This document shows, in pieces, positions 16,085 to 24,692 of a stretch of DNA of 41,249 nt (its first letter is position 1; every line of letters begins with the position of its first letter). Position numbers and translations under genes: made by a program. This DNA is from an uncultured Synechococcus sp. (GTDB lineage Bacteria; Cyanobacteriota; Cyanobacteriia; PCC-6307; Cyanobiaceae): the NCBI GenBank assembly GCA_913049535.1, contig CAJWYF010000012.1, positions 1 through 41,249 on the forward strand. Direction: 5' to 3'. The notes beneath the pieces were generated by a model. The model was given only the letters and a program-made list of their open reading frames with translations. It was not told where the DNA came from and searched no databases.

Positions 16085-17056
16085 TCAACCGCTCAAGCAG
16101 GCCTCGATCAGCTGCGTGCAGCACTTCCAGAGCTCAGCGGCTTTGAGCGGATCAGCCCCTTCTGCGCTGGTCTCCACAGCCGCAAAGCGATGCAGACCCG
16201 GACGCACCAACCGATTGCTGATGTAGCTGAATCCAGCGGTGCTGAACTCAGCAGCGGTGCTCAGGTCCGCCAGCAGGCCTCCGGCATGGTCAACCGATTC
16301 CGTCAGACGCAGCAGATCACGCGCCAGCAGTGAAAACAGCGCCATACCCAGCGGGTTGCGCTGGCGATTGAAGCGGAAGAAGCCACCGTCCCCGCGGGGG
16401 ATCACCAAGCCGGGACTCCAGGCGATCACCGGCATGGCCTCATCCAGCTGCCGGGCCAGCTCGCGCCCCATCAGAACGTTGCAGAGCTTGCTGTCCTTGT
16501 AGGCCTTATCGCCATCAAAGCGAGGACTGCCATCGACCATCCCAAAGCCAGCTCCAGAGCGCAGCCCTTGGAGCTCGCCAAGCGATGCCGGCTGTCCGAC
16601 CCGACCGCCGCCGGTGCAGGGATCATGCACATCGGATGCGGTGATCACCAAGCGCGGCTGGGGAGCTTGCTGCAGCAGCGGCAACAAACGCATGGCCATC
16701 AGCTGATGGGCCAGCTGATTCACCGCAAAGGTGAGCTCAATGCCCTGGGCGGAGCGCGCCGGTGTTGGATCACCAGCACGCTGCAAGCCGGCATTGAGCA
16801 CCAAGGCATCGAGGGCAAGCCCTTGAGCCAACAGCTGCTGGCATCCCCGCTCAACACTGCCCAGATCGGCAAGGTCCATCACCACCCCATCGACGCGGGA
16901 GGCATCAGCACCGGCATCGATCAGGATGCGTCGGGTCTGCTCGATCCGCGCGTTGGTGCGGCAGCAGAGGATGAGCCGGTGATCGCTGCAGGCCAGCAAC
17001 CGCGCCGCCTCAAGCCCAATACCGGAACTCGCGCCGGTGATCAGGATCCGCTTCAC
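16085..17056 (-). CDS. Short-chain dehydrogenase, protochlorophyllide reductase (POR)-like
   Basis: A 323-aa NADPH-dependent SDR. Seen: nucleotide loop ITGASSGIGLEAA (residues 6-18), VLNAGL (88-91), and the catalytic pair in AYKDSKLCNVL (Tyr186, Lys190, Cys192). The preceding SLGELQGLRSG...MVDGSPRF stretch and this YKDSK-x-CN block resemble light-dependent POR rather than a generic SDR. Known: POR reduces protochlorophyllide in light. Inference: a POR paralogue, because the N-terminal substrate region differs from canonical POR. Its start overlaps the upstream flavoprotein stop by 4 bp (ATGA), so the two are translationally coupled. Confidence 0.82.
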   Translation of the reverse strand: MKRILITGASSGIGLEAARLLACSDHRLILCCRTNARIEQTRRILIDAGADASRVDGVVMDLADLGSVERGCQQLLAQGLALDALVLNAGLQRAGDPTPARSAQGIELTFAVNQLAHQLMAMRLLPLLQQAPQPRLVITASDVHDPCTGGGRVGQPASLGELQGLRSGAGFGMVDGSPRFDGDKAYKDSKLCNVLMGRELARQLDEAMPVIAWSPGLVIPRGDGGFFRFNRQRNPLGMALFSLLARDLLRLTESVDHAGGLLADLSTAAEFSTAGFSYISNRLVRPGLHRFAAVETSAEGADPLKAAELWKCCTQLIEACLSG

Positions 17057-18684
17057 GGTTGCCAGGGCCAGCGCAGACCCAGGGCATCGAGCGGTTGCAT
17101 CAGCGCTGCATTGAGAGAACGGCTCAGCTGCACCTGGGGCTCATCAGCGCGGATCGGCAGCACGGCATGGGGCCTGGGCCCTGATGCTGTTGAGCCTGAA
17201 ACGATCTGGCGCCGGATCAGGGAATTGGCGGCCTCCAGGCCGCTGACGTAGGCCCGCTCCTGGCACAGGCCCTTGGCGCCATGCTCCCGTTGTCCCATCC
17301 GCACCCAGTCTCCGGCGCAGACGATCGAATCCACCGCTGTCTCCAATGGCGGCCGGTGATGGAAGCTGCCGGGCCCGAACAGCGACACCGAGCCGGGGTA
17401 ACGCCTCACCTCAGCATCGAGGACGGAAGCGGCAGCAAAGCCCTGATGGGCAACCGGCAGCAGCTCCTGCAGCAGCAGCTCGATGATGTGCTGATCACTG
17501 CGCTGGGCCAGCGCCGAGGCGTTGTAGAAGTCACTGGCGATCACCGAGCCGCGGGGCTGCTCACCACCCCAGAGGTCACGCTCGGCTCCCTTCTGCAGCT
17601 GATCCAGCATGAAGAAGGTGCCGCCGGCGCCCTCAAGTCCTGCAAAGCGGGAGAACACATTGGCGGGATCCGCGACCGGCACATAGACATCCAGCCAAAG
17701 GCGCACCGACACCACATCAATCGCCTCGAGCCTGCCGGCTGCGACCAGCTCCGGAGCCGCGGCAGCACACTGCGGCGAGCCCTGCATCAGCGCGCCCATG
17801 CCCTTGGCGCCTAGGGCCAGCACCACGGCATCAACATCCTCGATGAGAGCCGTCTGGCCACTGCCGCTGCAACGGGTCTCCACCGAGCAAATCTGCTGGG
17901 TGTCGGGGCAGAGGTTCAGGCGCGTCGCCAGGGTGGCGCCTCGAACCTGCAGGCCATGGTCATGCTGCAATTGCCGGGCCAGTGGAGCAATCAGCTGCTC
18001 AGCGATGCTTTTGGCGTTGATCCAGCGCACATCAAAGGAATCCTGATGGGCCAGGGCGTAGAAGTAGAGCAACTCCAGCGTCACCGCAGCGGAGAGCTCC
18101 TCCGGCGGCTTGAACAGGCCCACCAGCAGGATCGGCCGCAGAAAATCGTTGATCATGCGATCACTGACACCCAGCTGTTTGAACAGGGTCTGGGCGCTGA
18201 TGGCGTCGTAGCGCCGGAACACCTGCTCATTGCGGTTGAAATCAGCCATCGCATAGAGCAGACCGGCGATGCTCAAGCGATCGGCAACGGGGAGACGTCT
18301 GAAATTGCTCAAAGTGGCGAACACCTGACCCAGGGGACTGGGCAAGGGCAGGGCGTCAGCGAAGACCGGAGCGGTGGCTTCCAGGCCATCGGGCGACCAG
18401 AAGGCGCTGGTGGTGAAGGCCGTGAACACCTCGGGCAGATCCAGCTCTGCGCAGAGGGCATTGATGTTGGGGTAATCCTTCCAGAACCCACGGGTGCCCG
18501 CCTCAAAGGGCTTGCCACTGGCGGTGGTCACCGGCGTGCTGCCGCTTGGATCAGCCAGTCCATCGATCAAGGTGACAGCGACACCGGCCTGAGCCAGTGC
18601 CTTGGCGGCACCCCATCCAGCCCAGCCAGCGCCGACCACCACGACGTGGAATGAACGGGGCGAGGCGGCGGCAGAATCCGGCAT
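17053..18684 (-). CDS. FAD-dependent amine oxidase/phytoene desaturase-like protein
   Basis: A 543-aa flavoprotein from ATG 18684; in-frame ATGs at 18696 and 18708 are possible. Seen: dinucleotide fold VVVVGAGWAGWGAAKAL followed by VTLIDGLADPSGS, FEAGTRGFWKDYPN, and the closing FAD motif IVCAGDWVRMGQREHGAKGL with AYVSGLEAANSL. This order matches the PDS/ZDS/monoamine oxidase superfamily, which acts on carotenoids, polyprenyls or amines. Substrate unknown. It overlaps the POR-like SDR start, suggesting both act on one pigment or terpenoid pathway (inference). Confidence 0.85.
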   Translation of the reverse strand: MPDSAAASPRSFHVVVVGAGWAGWGAAKALAQAGVAVTLIDGLADPSGSTPVTTASGKPFEAGTRGFWKDYPNINALCAELDLPEVFTAFTTSAFWSPDGLEATAPVFADALPLPSPLGQVFATLSNFRRLPVADRLSIAGLLYAMADFNRNEQVFRRYDAISAQTLFKQLGVSDRMINDFLRPILLVGLFKPPEELSAAVTLELLYFYALAHQDSFDVRWINAKSIAEQLIAPLARQLQHDHGLQVRGATLATRLNLCPDTQQICSVETRCSGSGQTALIEDVDAVVLALGAKGMGALMQGSPQCAAAAPELVAAGRLEAIDVVSVRLWLDVYVPVADPANVFSRFAGLEGAGGTFFMLDQLQKGAERDLWGGEQPRGSVIASDFYNASALAQRSDQHIIELLLQELLPVAHQGFAAASVLDAEVRRYPGSVSLFGPGSFHHRPPLETAVDSIVCAGDWVRMGQREHGAKGLCQERAYVSGLEAANSLIRRQIVSGSTASGPRPHAVLPIRADEPQVQLSRSLNAALMQPLDALGLRWPWQP

Positions 18685-18753
18685 GGCGACGCCCATCACG
18701 CGAACCATCCTCGGTCAGATCGAGCCGGGTCAAGGGCGCGTTGGCGGCCGGAC

Positions 18754-18918
18754 TCAATCGAGTTGAAATTCACTGCGCAAGGCCCTGGCGTCCTGAATTC
18801 TCTGGGCTGCGGCCAGTTGCCGCAGGCGGTCATTGAGCCAGTGGCGCAGACGCGTGGATGCTGCCGATTTGTTCATCAGCGCATCGCTGGGCTCAGGTTC
18901 ACCGAAGGGAATCGTCAT
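18754..18918 (-). CDS. Possible small helical protein, 54 aa
   Basis: Direct reading from ATG 18918 gives MTIPFGEPEPSDALMNKSAA followed by a strongly amphipathic basic helix (LRHWLNDRLRQLAAAQRIQD) and an FQLD end. The frame extends to 18984. It lies 69 bp upstream of the flavoprotein gene on the same strand. Composition is protein-like, but no clear ribosome binding site is seen, so this is tentative. Confidence 0.38.
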   Translation of the reverse strand: MTIPFGEPEPSDALMNKSAASTRLRHWLNDRLRQLAAAQRIQDARALRSEFQLD

Positions 18919-19117
18919 CGCTGCAGCGCGGGGCCCAAGGGTAAAAAAGGTTTGCCGCAGCTGGGAGATGCCTTTCAACGGCATTGCCAGCGATGCCTTG
19001 ATGCGTCGCAGCGGTTGCCTCCATCAATCAGCGATCAGCCAGGCCTGCAGCCGCTCGGCGTTGAAGATGTTGAAGCAACAGAAGTGATCATGTGATCGAT
19101 GGGCGCAGGGCCGCGTC

Positions 19118-19666
19118 ATGGATCCAGAGTCAATTCTGAGCTTCTGGTTTGAAGAATGCCGCCCCTGGCAGTGGTTTTGCCGGCGTGAGGACTTTGATGC
19201 ACTGGTGCGACGTCGTTTTCTCGAGGCCACAGAAGCAGCCTTGAAGGGAGATCTGAGGCGTTGGGAAGACGGCCCCGACCGTGCCTTGGCCTTGGTGCTG
19301 CTGCTGGATCAATTTCCGCGTCAGCTGTTTCGAGGACAAGCCAAAGCCTTTGCAGGCGACAGGCGTGCCGTTGGCTTGAGCCTGAAGGCCCTCAGGCAAG
19401 GATGGGTTGATGACCAGGCTGAGCGGGCCAGGCGTCAGTTCTGGTTGATGCCCCTGCTGCACAGTGAAGACGCTGACCTGGTGGCCAGGGCCATCCCTTT
19501 GCTGCAGCGCTATAGCGATGAAGCCACAGCGGCTGTGGCTCGCCGCAATCTGCAGCAATTGCAGGAGTTCGGCCGCTATCCCAGACGCAATCAGGCCCTG
19601 GGACGCGTCAGCACAGAGGAGGAATTAAGGCGATTGGACAAGCGACAACAACGCCTCAAAGGGTGA
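19118..19666 (+). CDS. DUF924 family protein
   Basis: A 182-aa soluble helical protein. It matches the DUF924 pattern: ILSFWFEECRPWQWFCRREDFD at the start, ALALVLLLDQFPRQLFRGQAKAFAGD in the middle, and FWLMPLLHSEDADL. The family is thought to have a TPR-like all-helical fold and no established function. The length is normal. The ATG at 19118 has GCAGGG upstream. It is not obviously linked to its neighbours. Confidence 0.88.
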   Translation: MDPESILSFWFEECRPWQWFCRREDFDALVRRRFLEATEAALKGDLRRWEDGPDRALALVLLLDQFPRQLFRGQAKAFAGDRRAVGLSLKALRQGWVDDQAERARRQFWLMPLLHSEDADLVARAIPLLQRYSDEATAAVARRNLQQLQEFGRYPRRNQALGRVSTEEELRRLDKRQQRLKG

Positions 19667-19868
19667 GACATTTCCACAACAACGCTGCAGCGGCGACAGA
19701 GCCGACGATGGCGATGGAAGGATCCATGGTGATAGGAACGAAAGTCGCTTCAGCCTGGACGCTGCACACACAAAACGTGGGGCGGATCACCGACTGGTCA
19801 GGGGTGATTGAGGTCACTCACAGACGGGGCTCGAAAGCCTTAGTGTGCATAAAGTTCTGTTAAGCCCC

Positions 19869-20384
19869 ATGTTCCGCTCGCTTGGAATGCTGCTTCTGCG
19901 CGTCTGCGTCGGTGCGGTTTTGATTCATCACGGTTACGACAAGCTTGCTGATATCCAGGGTTTCGCTGACTCCGTCGTGAAGCCTCTGCACTTGCCCTTC
20001 CCTGTGCTGCTCTCCTATGTGGCGGCTTATTCAGAAATCGTCGGCAGCTGGTTGATGATCTTCGGCCTGGCCACCCGTCTTGGGGCTCTCGCCGTGGCCG
20101 GCACCATCTCCGTGGCGATTTACCACTCGATCGTGGTCACCGGCGGCTTCAACATCTACGCCCTTGAACTTCTGATCCTGTACTTCGGCGGCTCAACCTG
20201 CGTTGCCCTCAATGGTGGCGGTCGCTTTGCCATTGACTTTTTGATTACCCGTGCACTGGGCATGAGTTCCTCGCCTCTGCGTGCCTTTGCCATGCAGCGT
20301 CCTGCCCTTGAGGAACTCGAGGAGCTGGTCGCCAAGACCGATGCCTCCCCTTCCGGCAACAACGCTCTGCTCACCAACAAGTGA
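19869..20384 (+). CDS. DoxX family membrane protein
   Basis: A 171-aa protein from ATG 19869; a GTG at 19845 adds eight residues. Four hydrophobic helices with family motifs: LLLRVCVGAVLIHHGYDKLAD (the glycine-rich first helix with conserved HGxxKL), LLSYVAAYSEIVGSWLMIFG (the conserved Glu in the second helix), ATRLGALAVAGTISVAIYHS and NIYALELLILYFGGSTCVAL. DoxX relatives are quinone- or thiosulfate-linked membrane proteins, some paired with redox stress enzymes. The precise role is unknown. A cytoplasmic tail of about 55 residues follows, and a hairpin lies just downstream. Confidence 0.87.
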   Translation: MFRSLGMLLLRVCVGAVLIHHGYDKLADIQGFADSVVKPLHLPFPVLLSYVAAYSEIVGSWLMIFGLATRLGALAVAGTISVAIYHSIVVTGGFNIYALELLILYFGGSTCVALNGGGRFAIDFLITRALGMSSSPLRAFAMQRPALEELEELVAKTDASPSGNNALLTNK

Positions 20385-20390
20385 TCCCCA

Positions 20391-20429
20391 GCAGCAGAGC
20401 GATCAATCAAGAATTGATCGCTCTGCTGC
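20391..20429 (+). terminator. Long hairpin after the DoxX gene
   Basis: A perfect 17-bp stem (GCAGCAGAGCGATCAAT with its complement) and a 5-nt loop CAAGA, beginning 6 bp after the DoxX stop. Only a weak T-rich end (CACATTTA) follows, so it is either a terminator or a 3'-end stabilising structure. Confidence 0.7.
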
Positions 20430-20519
20430 CACATTTATGTCAGCTGCAATGCTGACGGCTTAGCGAGAGCAGCTCATCACCTCAATCTGGGTTACAGATG
20501 TGGGATTCGCTGAAGGCCT

Positions 20520-21983
20520 TTGACCCGCTTGTGCCCTCCGATCTGCGGACGGGAAGCTGAGGTTCACTCCATCACCTGCCATCAGCAGCCGGTCTACGCC
20601 CGAGCCAGCGATCTCGATCTCGATCAGCTGAGCTCGTGTTTTGCCTGCGCTCTTCATATGCACCAACCGACGGTGCCCGCAGGCGTTGATGGTGAGCTGA
20701 TTTCCCATTTGCAGTACATGGCTGAGCACCCTGACGAGGGTGATAACCACAACGCGGAAGCCTTTGCGCAGTGCTACCGGCGTCTGGCTGATCTGCTGCC
20801 TGAGCTGATCGAGCAGGGCTGTAAGCCAAGGATCATGCTCGATTATTCGGGCAACCTTCTCTGGGGTGTGGGGCAGATGGGCCGTGATGACATCAGCGGC
20901 GCTCTGCACTACCTGGCCACCGATGCGGTGATGCAACGCCATGTGGAATGGCTTGGCACCTGCTGGAGTCATGCGGTCGCTCCCTCCACGCCAATCCCTG
21001 ATCTGCAGCTGCAGATCAGCGCCTGGCAGCATCAGTTCCTCGATCTGTTCGGGGCCGAGGCGCTCTCAAGGGTCAGGGGCTTCTCGCCCCCAGAAATGCA
21101 CCTGCCTAACCATCCCGACACGCTCTACGAATTCATCCGAGCGCTCAAGGACAGCGGCTATCAGTGGCTGCTGGTGCAGGAGCACAGCGTCGAGCAACAC
21201 GACGGATCACCCCTGGGCCATCAACAGAAATACCTGCCCAACCGGTTGGTGGCCCGCAACAGCAGCGGTGCTGAGCTCAGCATCACAGCCCTGATCAAGA
21301 CCCAGGGCTCAGACACCAAGCTGGTGGGTCAGATGCAGCCCTGCTATGAGGCTCTGGGGCTCCATCGCCTCCCCTTGGCGAACCATGAGGTGCCTGCCCT
21401 GGTGTCGCAGATCGCCGATGGTGAAAACGGCGGCGTGATGATGAACGAGTTCCCCCCTGCTTTCCGCCAGGCCCACCAGAAACTCAGCGTTGAGCGCGGA
21501 ACCACAGCAGCGATTAACGGCAGTGAATACCTCGAACTGCTGCAGGCCAGGGGCATCGGCATAGCGGACTTCCCAGTGATTCAGGCCGTGGGCCAGAGCC
21601 GCCTGTTTCAGCAGCTCGGCGATGCCCGCGGAGCCGAGGCCGTGGATCAGGCCATCAGCACCATCCAGGCCAGCGATGGCTCCTTCGCCATGGAAGGGGC
21701 GTCATGGACCAACAACCTCAGCTGGGTGGAGGGCTACGACAACGTGCTGGAGCCGATGAAGCAGCTCAGTGCAGCGTTCCACCAGCGCTTTGACGGACTG
21801 GTGGAGGCTGATCCAGCTCAGACCGCATCAGCCGATTACCACCAGGCGCTCCTGCATGTCCTGCTGCTGGAGACCAGTTGTTTTCGCTACTGGGGCCAGG
21901 GCACCTGGACCGACTACGCCCGCGTCATTTTTGAGCGGGGCGAGGAGGCGATCAACCGCCGTAGTTCCAGCCCGTGCTGCTGA
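20520..21983 (+). CDS. Glycoside hydrolase family 57-like protein (start uncertain)
   Basis: The frame starts at a TTG (20520) and gives 487 aa. The N-terminal FACALHMHQPTVPAG fits the GH57 hallmark of a His-x-His-Gln-Pro type beta-strand at the start of the (beta/alpha)7 barrel. FSPPEMHLPNH, ENGGVMMNEFPPAF and the end LLLETSCFRYWGQGTWTDYA also fit cyanobacterial GH57 proteins, which are retaining alpha-glucan enzymes. The specific activity (amylase, branching enzyme or other) cannot be told. Odd: a better N-terminus (MWDSLKAFDPLVPSDLRTG) begins at ATG 20498 in another frame, so a frameshift near 20548 is possible. The 3' end overlaps the convergent flavin reductase gene by 32 bp. Confidence 0.8.
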   Translation: MTRLCPPICGREAEVHSITCHQQPVYARASDLDLDQLSSCFACALHMHQPTVPAGVDGELISHLQYMAEHPDEGDNHNAEAFAQCYRRLADLLPELIEQGCKPRIMLDYSGNLLWGVGQMGRDDISGALHYLATDAVMQRHVEWLGTCWSHAVAPSTPIPDLQLQISAWQHQFLDLFGAEALSRVRGFSPPEMHLPNHPDTLYEFIRALKDSGYQWLLVQEHSVEQHDGSPLGHQQKYLPNRLVARNSSGAELSITALIKTQGSDTKLVGQMQPCYEALGLHRLPLANHEVPALVSQIADGENGGVMMNEFPPAFRQAHQKLSVERGTTAAINGSEYLELLQARGIGIADFPVIQAVGQSRLFQQLGDARGAEAVDQAISTIQASDGSFAMEGASWTNNLSWVEGYDNVLEPMKQLSAAFHQRFDGLVEADPAQTASADYHQALLHVLLLETSCFRYWGQGTWTDYARVIFERGEEAINRRSSSPCC

Positions 21984-22434
21984 GCTCCAGCGCTGCACCA
22001 TCGCGGTGCAGCACAGCGCTCTTAACCTCTCCGACAAACACGGTGTGATCGCCATGGGCCACCTGGCCCACCACGGCGCACTCCACGCCGCCCAGGCCGT
22101 CATCAAGGATGGGCAGTCCGTGCTCGCCGAGCTTGTAGGGGGCGGCGTCAAAACGTCCGCCAACACCCTGTTGCGGCTTGAAGAACACCGCTGCCAGGTC
22201 CTTCTGATCAGCCGCCAGCACGTTGAGCGAGAACTTGCCGCTGCGCTGGATCATGCCGTTGCTGGTGCTGTCAGCCCGCACCGCCATCACCACCAGCGGC
22301 GGCTCGAACGAGCCTTGCGTCACCCAGCTGGCCGTGAAGCCATTGACCACATCTCCTTCTGCCACGCCGCAGATGAAAAGCCCATGGGGAATCTTGCGCA
22401 GCAGGACCTTCTTGGCGTCAGCGTCGAGGCTCAT
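21952..22434 (-). CDS. Flavin reductase-like (FMN-binding split-barrel) protein
   Basis: A 160-aa protein from ATG 22434; a GTG three codons upstream is also open. It matches the flavin reductase/DIM6 family: LRKIPHGLFICGVAEGDVVN, GFTASWVTQGSFEPPLVVMAV, RADSTSNGMI, FSLNVLAADQKDLA, and GDHTVFVGEVKSAVLHRDG near the end. These proteins bind FMN and reduce flavin with NAD(P)H; in cyanobacteria, relatives form part of flavodiiron proteins. Its 5' end lies 54 bp downstream of the CrtISO-like gene, so the two may be co-transcribed. Confidence 0.86.
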   Translation of the reverse strand: MSLDADAKKVLLRKIPHGLFICGVAEGDVVNGFTASWVTQGSFEPPLVVMAVRADSTSNGMIQRSGKFSLNVLAADQKDLAAVFFKPQQGVGGRFDAAPYKLGEHGLPILDDGLGGVECAVVGQVAHGDHTVFVGEVKSAVLHRDGAALELSSTGWNYGG

Positions 22435-22488
22435 GCACAGCACCTGGAACTGCGTTGATCCTGACAGCTGCGGGATGGCTGCAGCGCC

Positions 22489-24021
22489 TCACAGACCAAG
22501 ACTTTCAAGGAGTTCCTGCTGCGCCTTGCGGCCGAGGATGCCATGGGCCGCAAGGGCACCACTGGCGGCCACTGGCGGGATGCCGATCCCGGGGAAGGTG
22601 CTGGCCCCGCACATCCAAAAGCCCTCGAACGGTGTGCTCACGCCTGGGAAAAGGCCATCGGCAGCGGAAAGGGCCGGGCCGTAGCTGCCTTGATGCACGC
22701 CGAGATAGTGGCGATGGCTCAGCGGTGATCCCTCCATGACCACATCACAGCGCTCGCGGATGTCGGGAATCCGCTGCTCCAGCACCTGCCAAAAGAGGCT
22801 GCAGCGTTCTCGTTTGTGCTGCTCGTAGGCGGGGCTACCGCGCTCCAGCGCGCTCCAGCTCTGCCAGGGCTCGTTGGCGGGGGTGTAGGCGTGCAGGACA
22901 TGGCGACCTGGTGGTGCCATCGCCGGATCCAGCACCGATGGGATCGAGAACACGGCGGCATTGCGTTCGGCCGTGATGCCGCGTTCCCAGTCACCCACCC
23001 AGACCGTATGGATGGGCAGATCCTCAAGGCCGCTGGCATCAAAGCCCAGGTGGAGATGCAGAAAGGACTGGCAGTGGGGGGTCTGCTCGCGCTGACGCTG
23101 CCAGCGCATCGCACTGTGCTGGGGCAGCAGCTCCAGGGTGCTCCAGATATCAGCGTTGCTGACCACATGCTCGGCGCTGATCTGCTCACCGCTTTCAAGC
23201 TCAACGCCAACGGCACGCTCGCCCTGCAGCAACACCTGACGCACGGGAGAACGGAGTTGCAGCGCACCGCCATGGGCCTCAAGCCCGCGCACCAGGGCCG
23301 CAGCCACCGCAGCGCTGCCCCCGACGGGGTAGTCCAGGCATGCCTCAGGGTCAAACCACTCGCCGAACAGCGTCGCCATGGCCGCAGCATTGGTGTCGGC
23401 CATCGGCATGCCACTGATCAAAAAGCACAGCAGGTCGACCCAGTGGCGCAGAAACGGATCGCGCAGGTGCTTGTCCACCAGCGGCCCGAAGGCACCGCCG
23501 AGGTGGCGCATGGCGGCCAGATGGGGCAGAAGCTGACCGCCGCGGCGCAGCAGCTGGGCCATCACATCCGCACCGGGCCTCAGGGCCAGCAAGGGCAGGG
23601 CATCAGCAGCCGCTGCAATCGGTTGCAGCACCGTCATGAAATCTCGCCACTCCTGGGCCGCAGCAGGACTGCGCAAGCTGCTGACCACGGCTTCGAAATC
23701 AGCACTGCCAACGCCGATGCGCAGATGCCCTTCCGGGAACAGCACATCCCAGTCCCGGTAGGAGATCACCTCGAGGGGCTGATCCAGGGCCCGCAGGATC
23801 TGCGCCAGAGGGTTGCTGCTGGGCCAACGGCCCAGGCCACTCCACAGCGATGGACCCGATTCGAAGTGGTAGCCGCTGCGTTGGAACCCGTGGGCCGCAC
23901 CACCGGGCTGGGAGTGGGCTTCAAGAACAAGGACCTCACGCCCACCACGGGCGCAGAGCGCGCCGCAGCAGAGACCGCCGATGCCGCTCCCGACCACGAT
24001 CACATCACAGTGGCGGCTCAC
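22489..24021 (-). CDS. Carotenoid isomerase/desaturase-like FAD oxidoreductase
   Basis: A 510-aa flavoprotein. Seen: the N-terminal FAD fold VIVVGSGIGGLCCGALCARGG with VLVLEAHSQPGGAAHGF, an internal VVSNADIWSTLELLPQHS typical of phytoene desaturase/CrtISO relatives, YPVGGSAAVAAALVRGLEAHGG, and a closing GFWMCGASTFPGIGIPPVAASG. Known of the family: CrtH/CrtISO isomerises prolycopene and CrtI desaturates phytoene. Whether this is one of those or a related retinoid/carotenoid oxidoreductase cannot be decided from motifs. Upstream of the flavin reductase-like gene on the minus strand, and divergent from a zinc-ribbon ORF. Confidence 0.82.
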   Translation of the reverse strand: MSRHCDVIVVGSGIGGLCCGALCARGGREVLVLEAHSQPGGAAHGFQRSGYHFESGPSLWSGLGRWPSSNPLAQILRALDQPLEVISYRDWDVLFPEGHLRIGVGSADFEAVVSSLRSPAAAQEWRDFMTVLQPIAAAADALPLLALRPGADVMAQLLRRGGQLLPHLAAMRHLGGAFGPLVDKHLRDPFLRHWVDLLCFLISGMPMADTNAAAMATLFGEWFDPEACLDYPVGGSAAVAAALVRGLEAHGGALQLRSPVRQVLLQGERAVGVELESGEQISAEHVVSNADIWSTLELLPQHSAMRWQRQREQTPHCQSFLHLHLGFDASGLEDLPIHTVWVGDWERGITAERNAAVFSIPSVLDPAMAPPGRHVLHAYTPANEPWQSWSALERGSPAYEQHKRERCSLFWQVLEQRIPDIRERCDVVMEGSPLSHRHYLGVHQGSYGPALSAADGLFPGVSTPFEGFWMCGASTFPGIGIPPVAASGALAAHGILGRKAQQELLESLGL

Positions 24022-24080
24022 AGCAGCGGATCCAAAGCAGTTGCCAGATTGGCGGCTACAGCGCCCAGTTGTGGATTCCG

Positions 24081-24260
24081 GTGGAGAACTTCAAATGCGA
24101 GCGCTGCAGCAGCAGTGGTCCGCTGCACTACCGGGTGCGCAGCGATGAAGAACCGGTCTGGACCCTGGTCTGTCCCTGCTGCTGGCAGAGGATCAGCCAG
24201 CAGCAGGGATACCAATACGGAGGCACGAGAAAGGCCAATCGACGTCAGCGGCGGCGATGA
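24081..24260 (+). CDS. Small zinc-ribbon-like protein
   Basis: Fifty-nine residues if started at GTG 24081; a TTG at 24069 would give MWIPVENFKC and 63 residues. Two cysteine pairs, KCERC and CPCC, are separated by about 30 residues (HYRVRSDEEPVWTLV between them), which fits a zinc ribbon. The C-terminus is basic (GGTRKANRRQRRR), suggesting nucleic-acid or ribosome binding. The frame stays open far upstream but overlaps the divergent flavoprotein there. No clear ribosome binding site. Confidence 0.55.
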   Translation: MENFKCERCSSSGPLHYRVRSDEEPVWTLVCPCCWQRISQQQGYQYGGTRKANRRQRRR

Positions 24261-24290
24261 TCACTGCATCGCTGCCTTCTGTATCTCCGG

Positions 24291-24686
24291 ATGACGCGCT
24301 CCGGCCCGACCCGCCTGCCCTCTGTGCTCCAGCTCGATGGACGCCGCTACAGCGTCGAGGGACTGCCTGGTGAGATCAAGATGCTGATCCTCGATCTGCA
24401 GAAGGCCGATGCGGTGGTGCAGAACCGCCGCCGCACGGTGCTGGTGCTCAAAGCCGCCCGCGACGACCTCAAGGCCAAGCTGAACCAGGCCCTGGAGCAC
24501 TCCCAGGCGAGTGATCTGCCCTCCGCACCGCCTGTGGCTCCACTGCCGGATCAAAAGCCGATGGATGCCACAGCACCAGGTGAGGATCAGACCATCGAGA
24601 CGGCGGCTCAACCCGGCACGGTGCGCCGTGCCAAGGACAAGGTGAAGGGCCTGTTGCGGCGCTTCATGGGCCGCAGCGGGAACTGA
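24291..24686 (+). CDS. DUF6447-like small protein
   Basis: A 131-aa soluble protein. The first ~65 residues (LQLDGRRYSVEGLPGEIKML, QKADAVVQNRRRTVLVLKAA, then a helix) resemble the DUF6447 pattern of a short beta start followed by an antiparallel coiled coil. A Pro/Ala-rich low-complexity linker (SAPPVAPLPDQKP) follows, and then a basic C-terminal helix (RAKDKVKGLLRRFMGRSG). Function unknown. It precedes nth by 6 bp and is probably co-transcribed with nth and thiD. Confidence 0.65.
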   Translation: MTRSGPTRLPSVLQLDGRRYSVEGLPGEIKMLILDLQKADAVVQNRRRTVLVLKAARDDLKAKLNQALEHSQASDLPSAPPVAPLPDQKPMDATAPGEDQTIETAAQPGTVRRAKDKVKGLLRRFMGRSGN

Positions 24687-24692
24687 GCGGCC

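Noticed and set aside
22816-24294. 492-codon plus-strand frame
   Set aside because: Antisense to the CrtISO-like flavoprotein; Gln/His-rich shadow.
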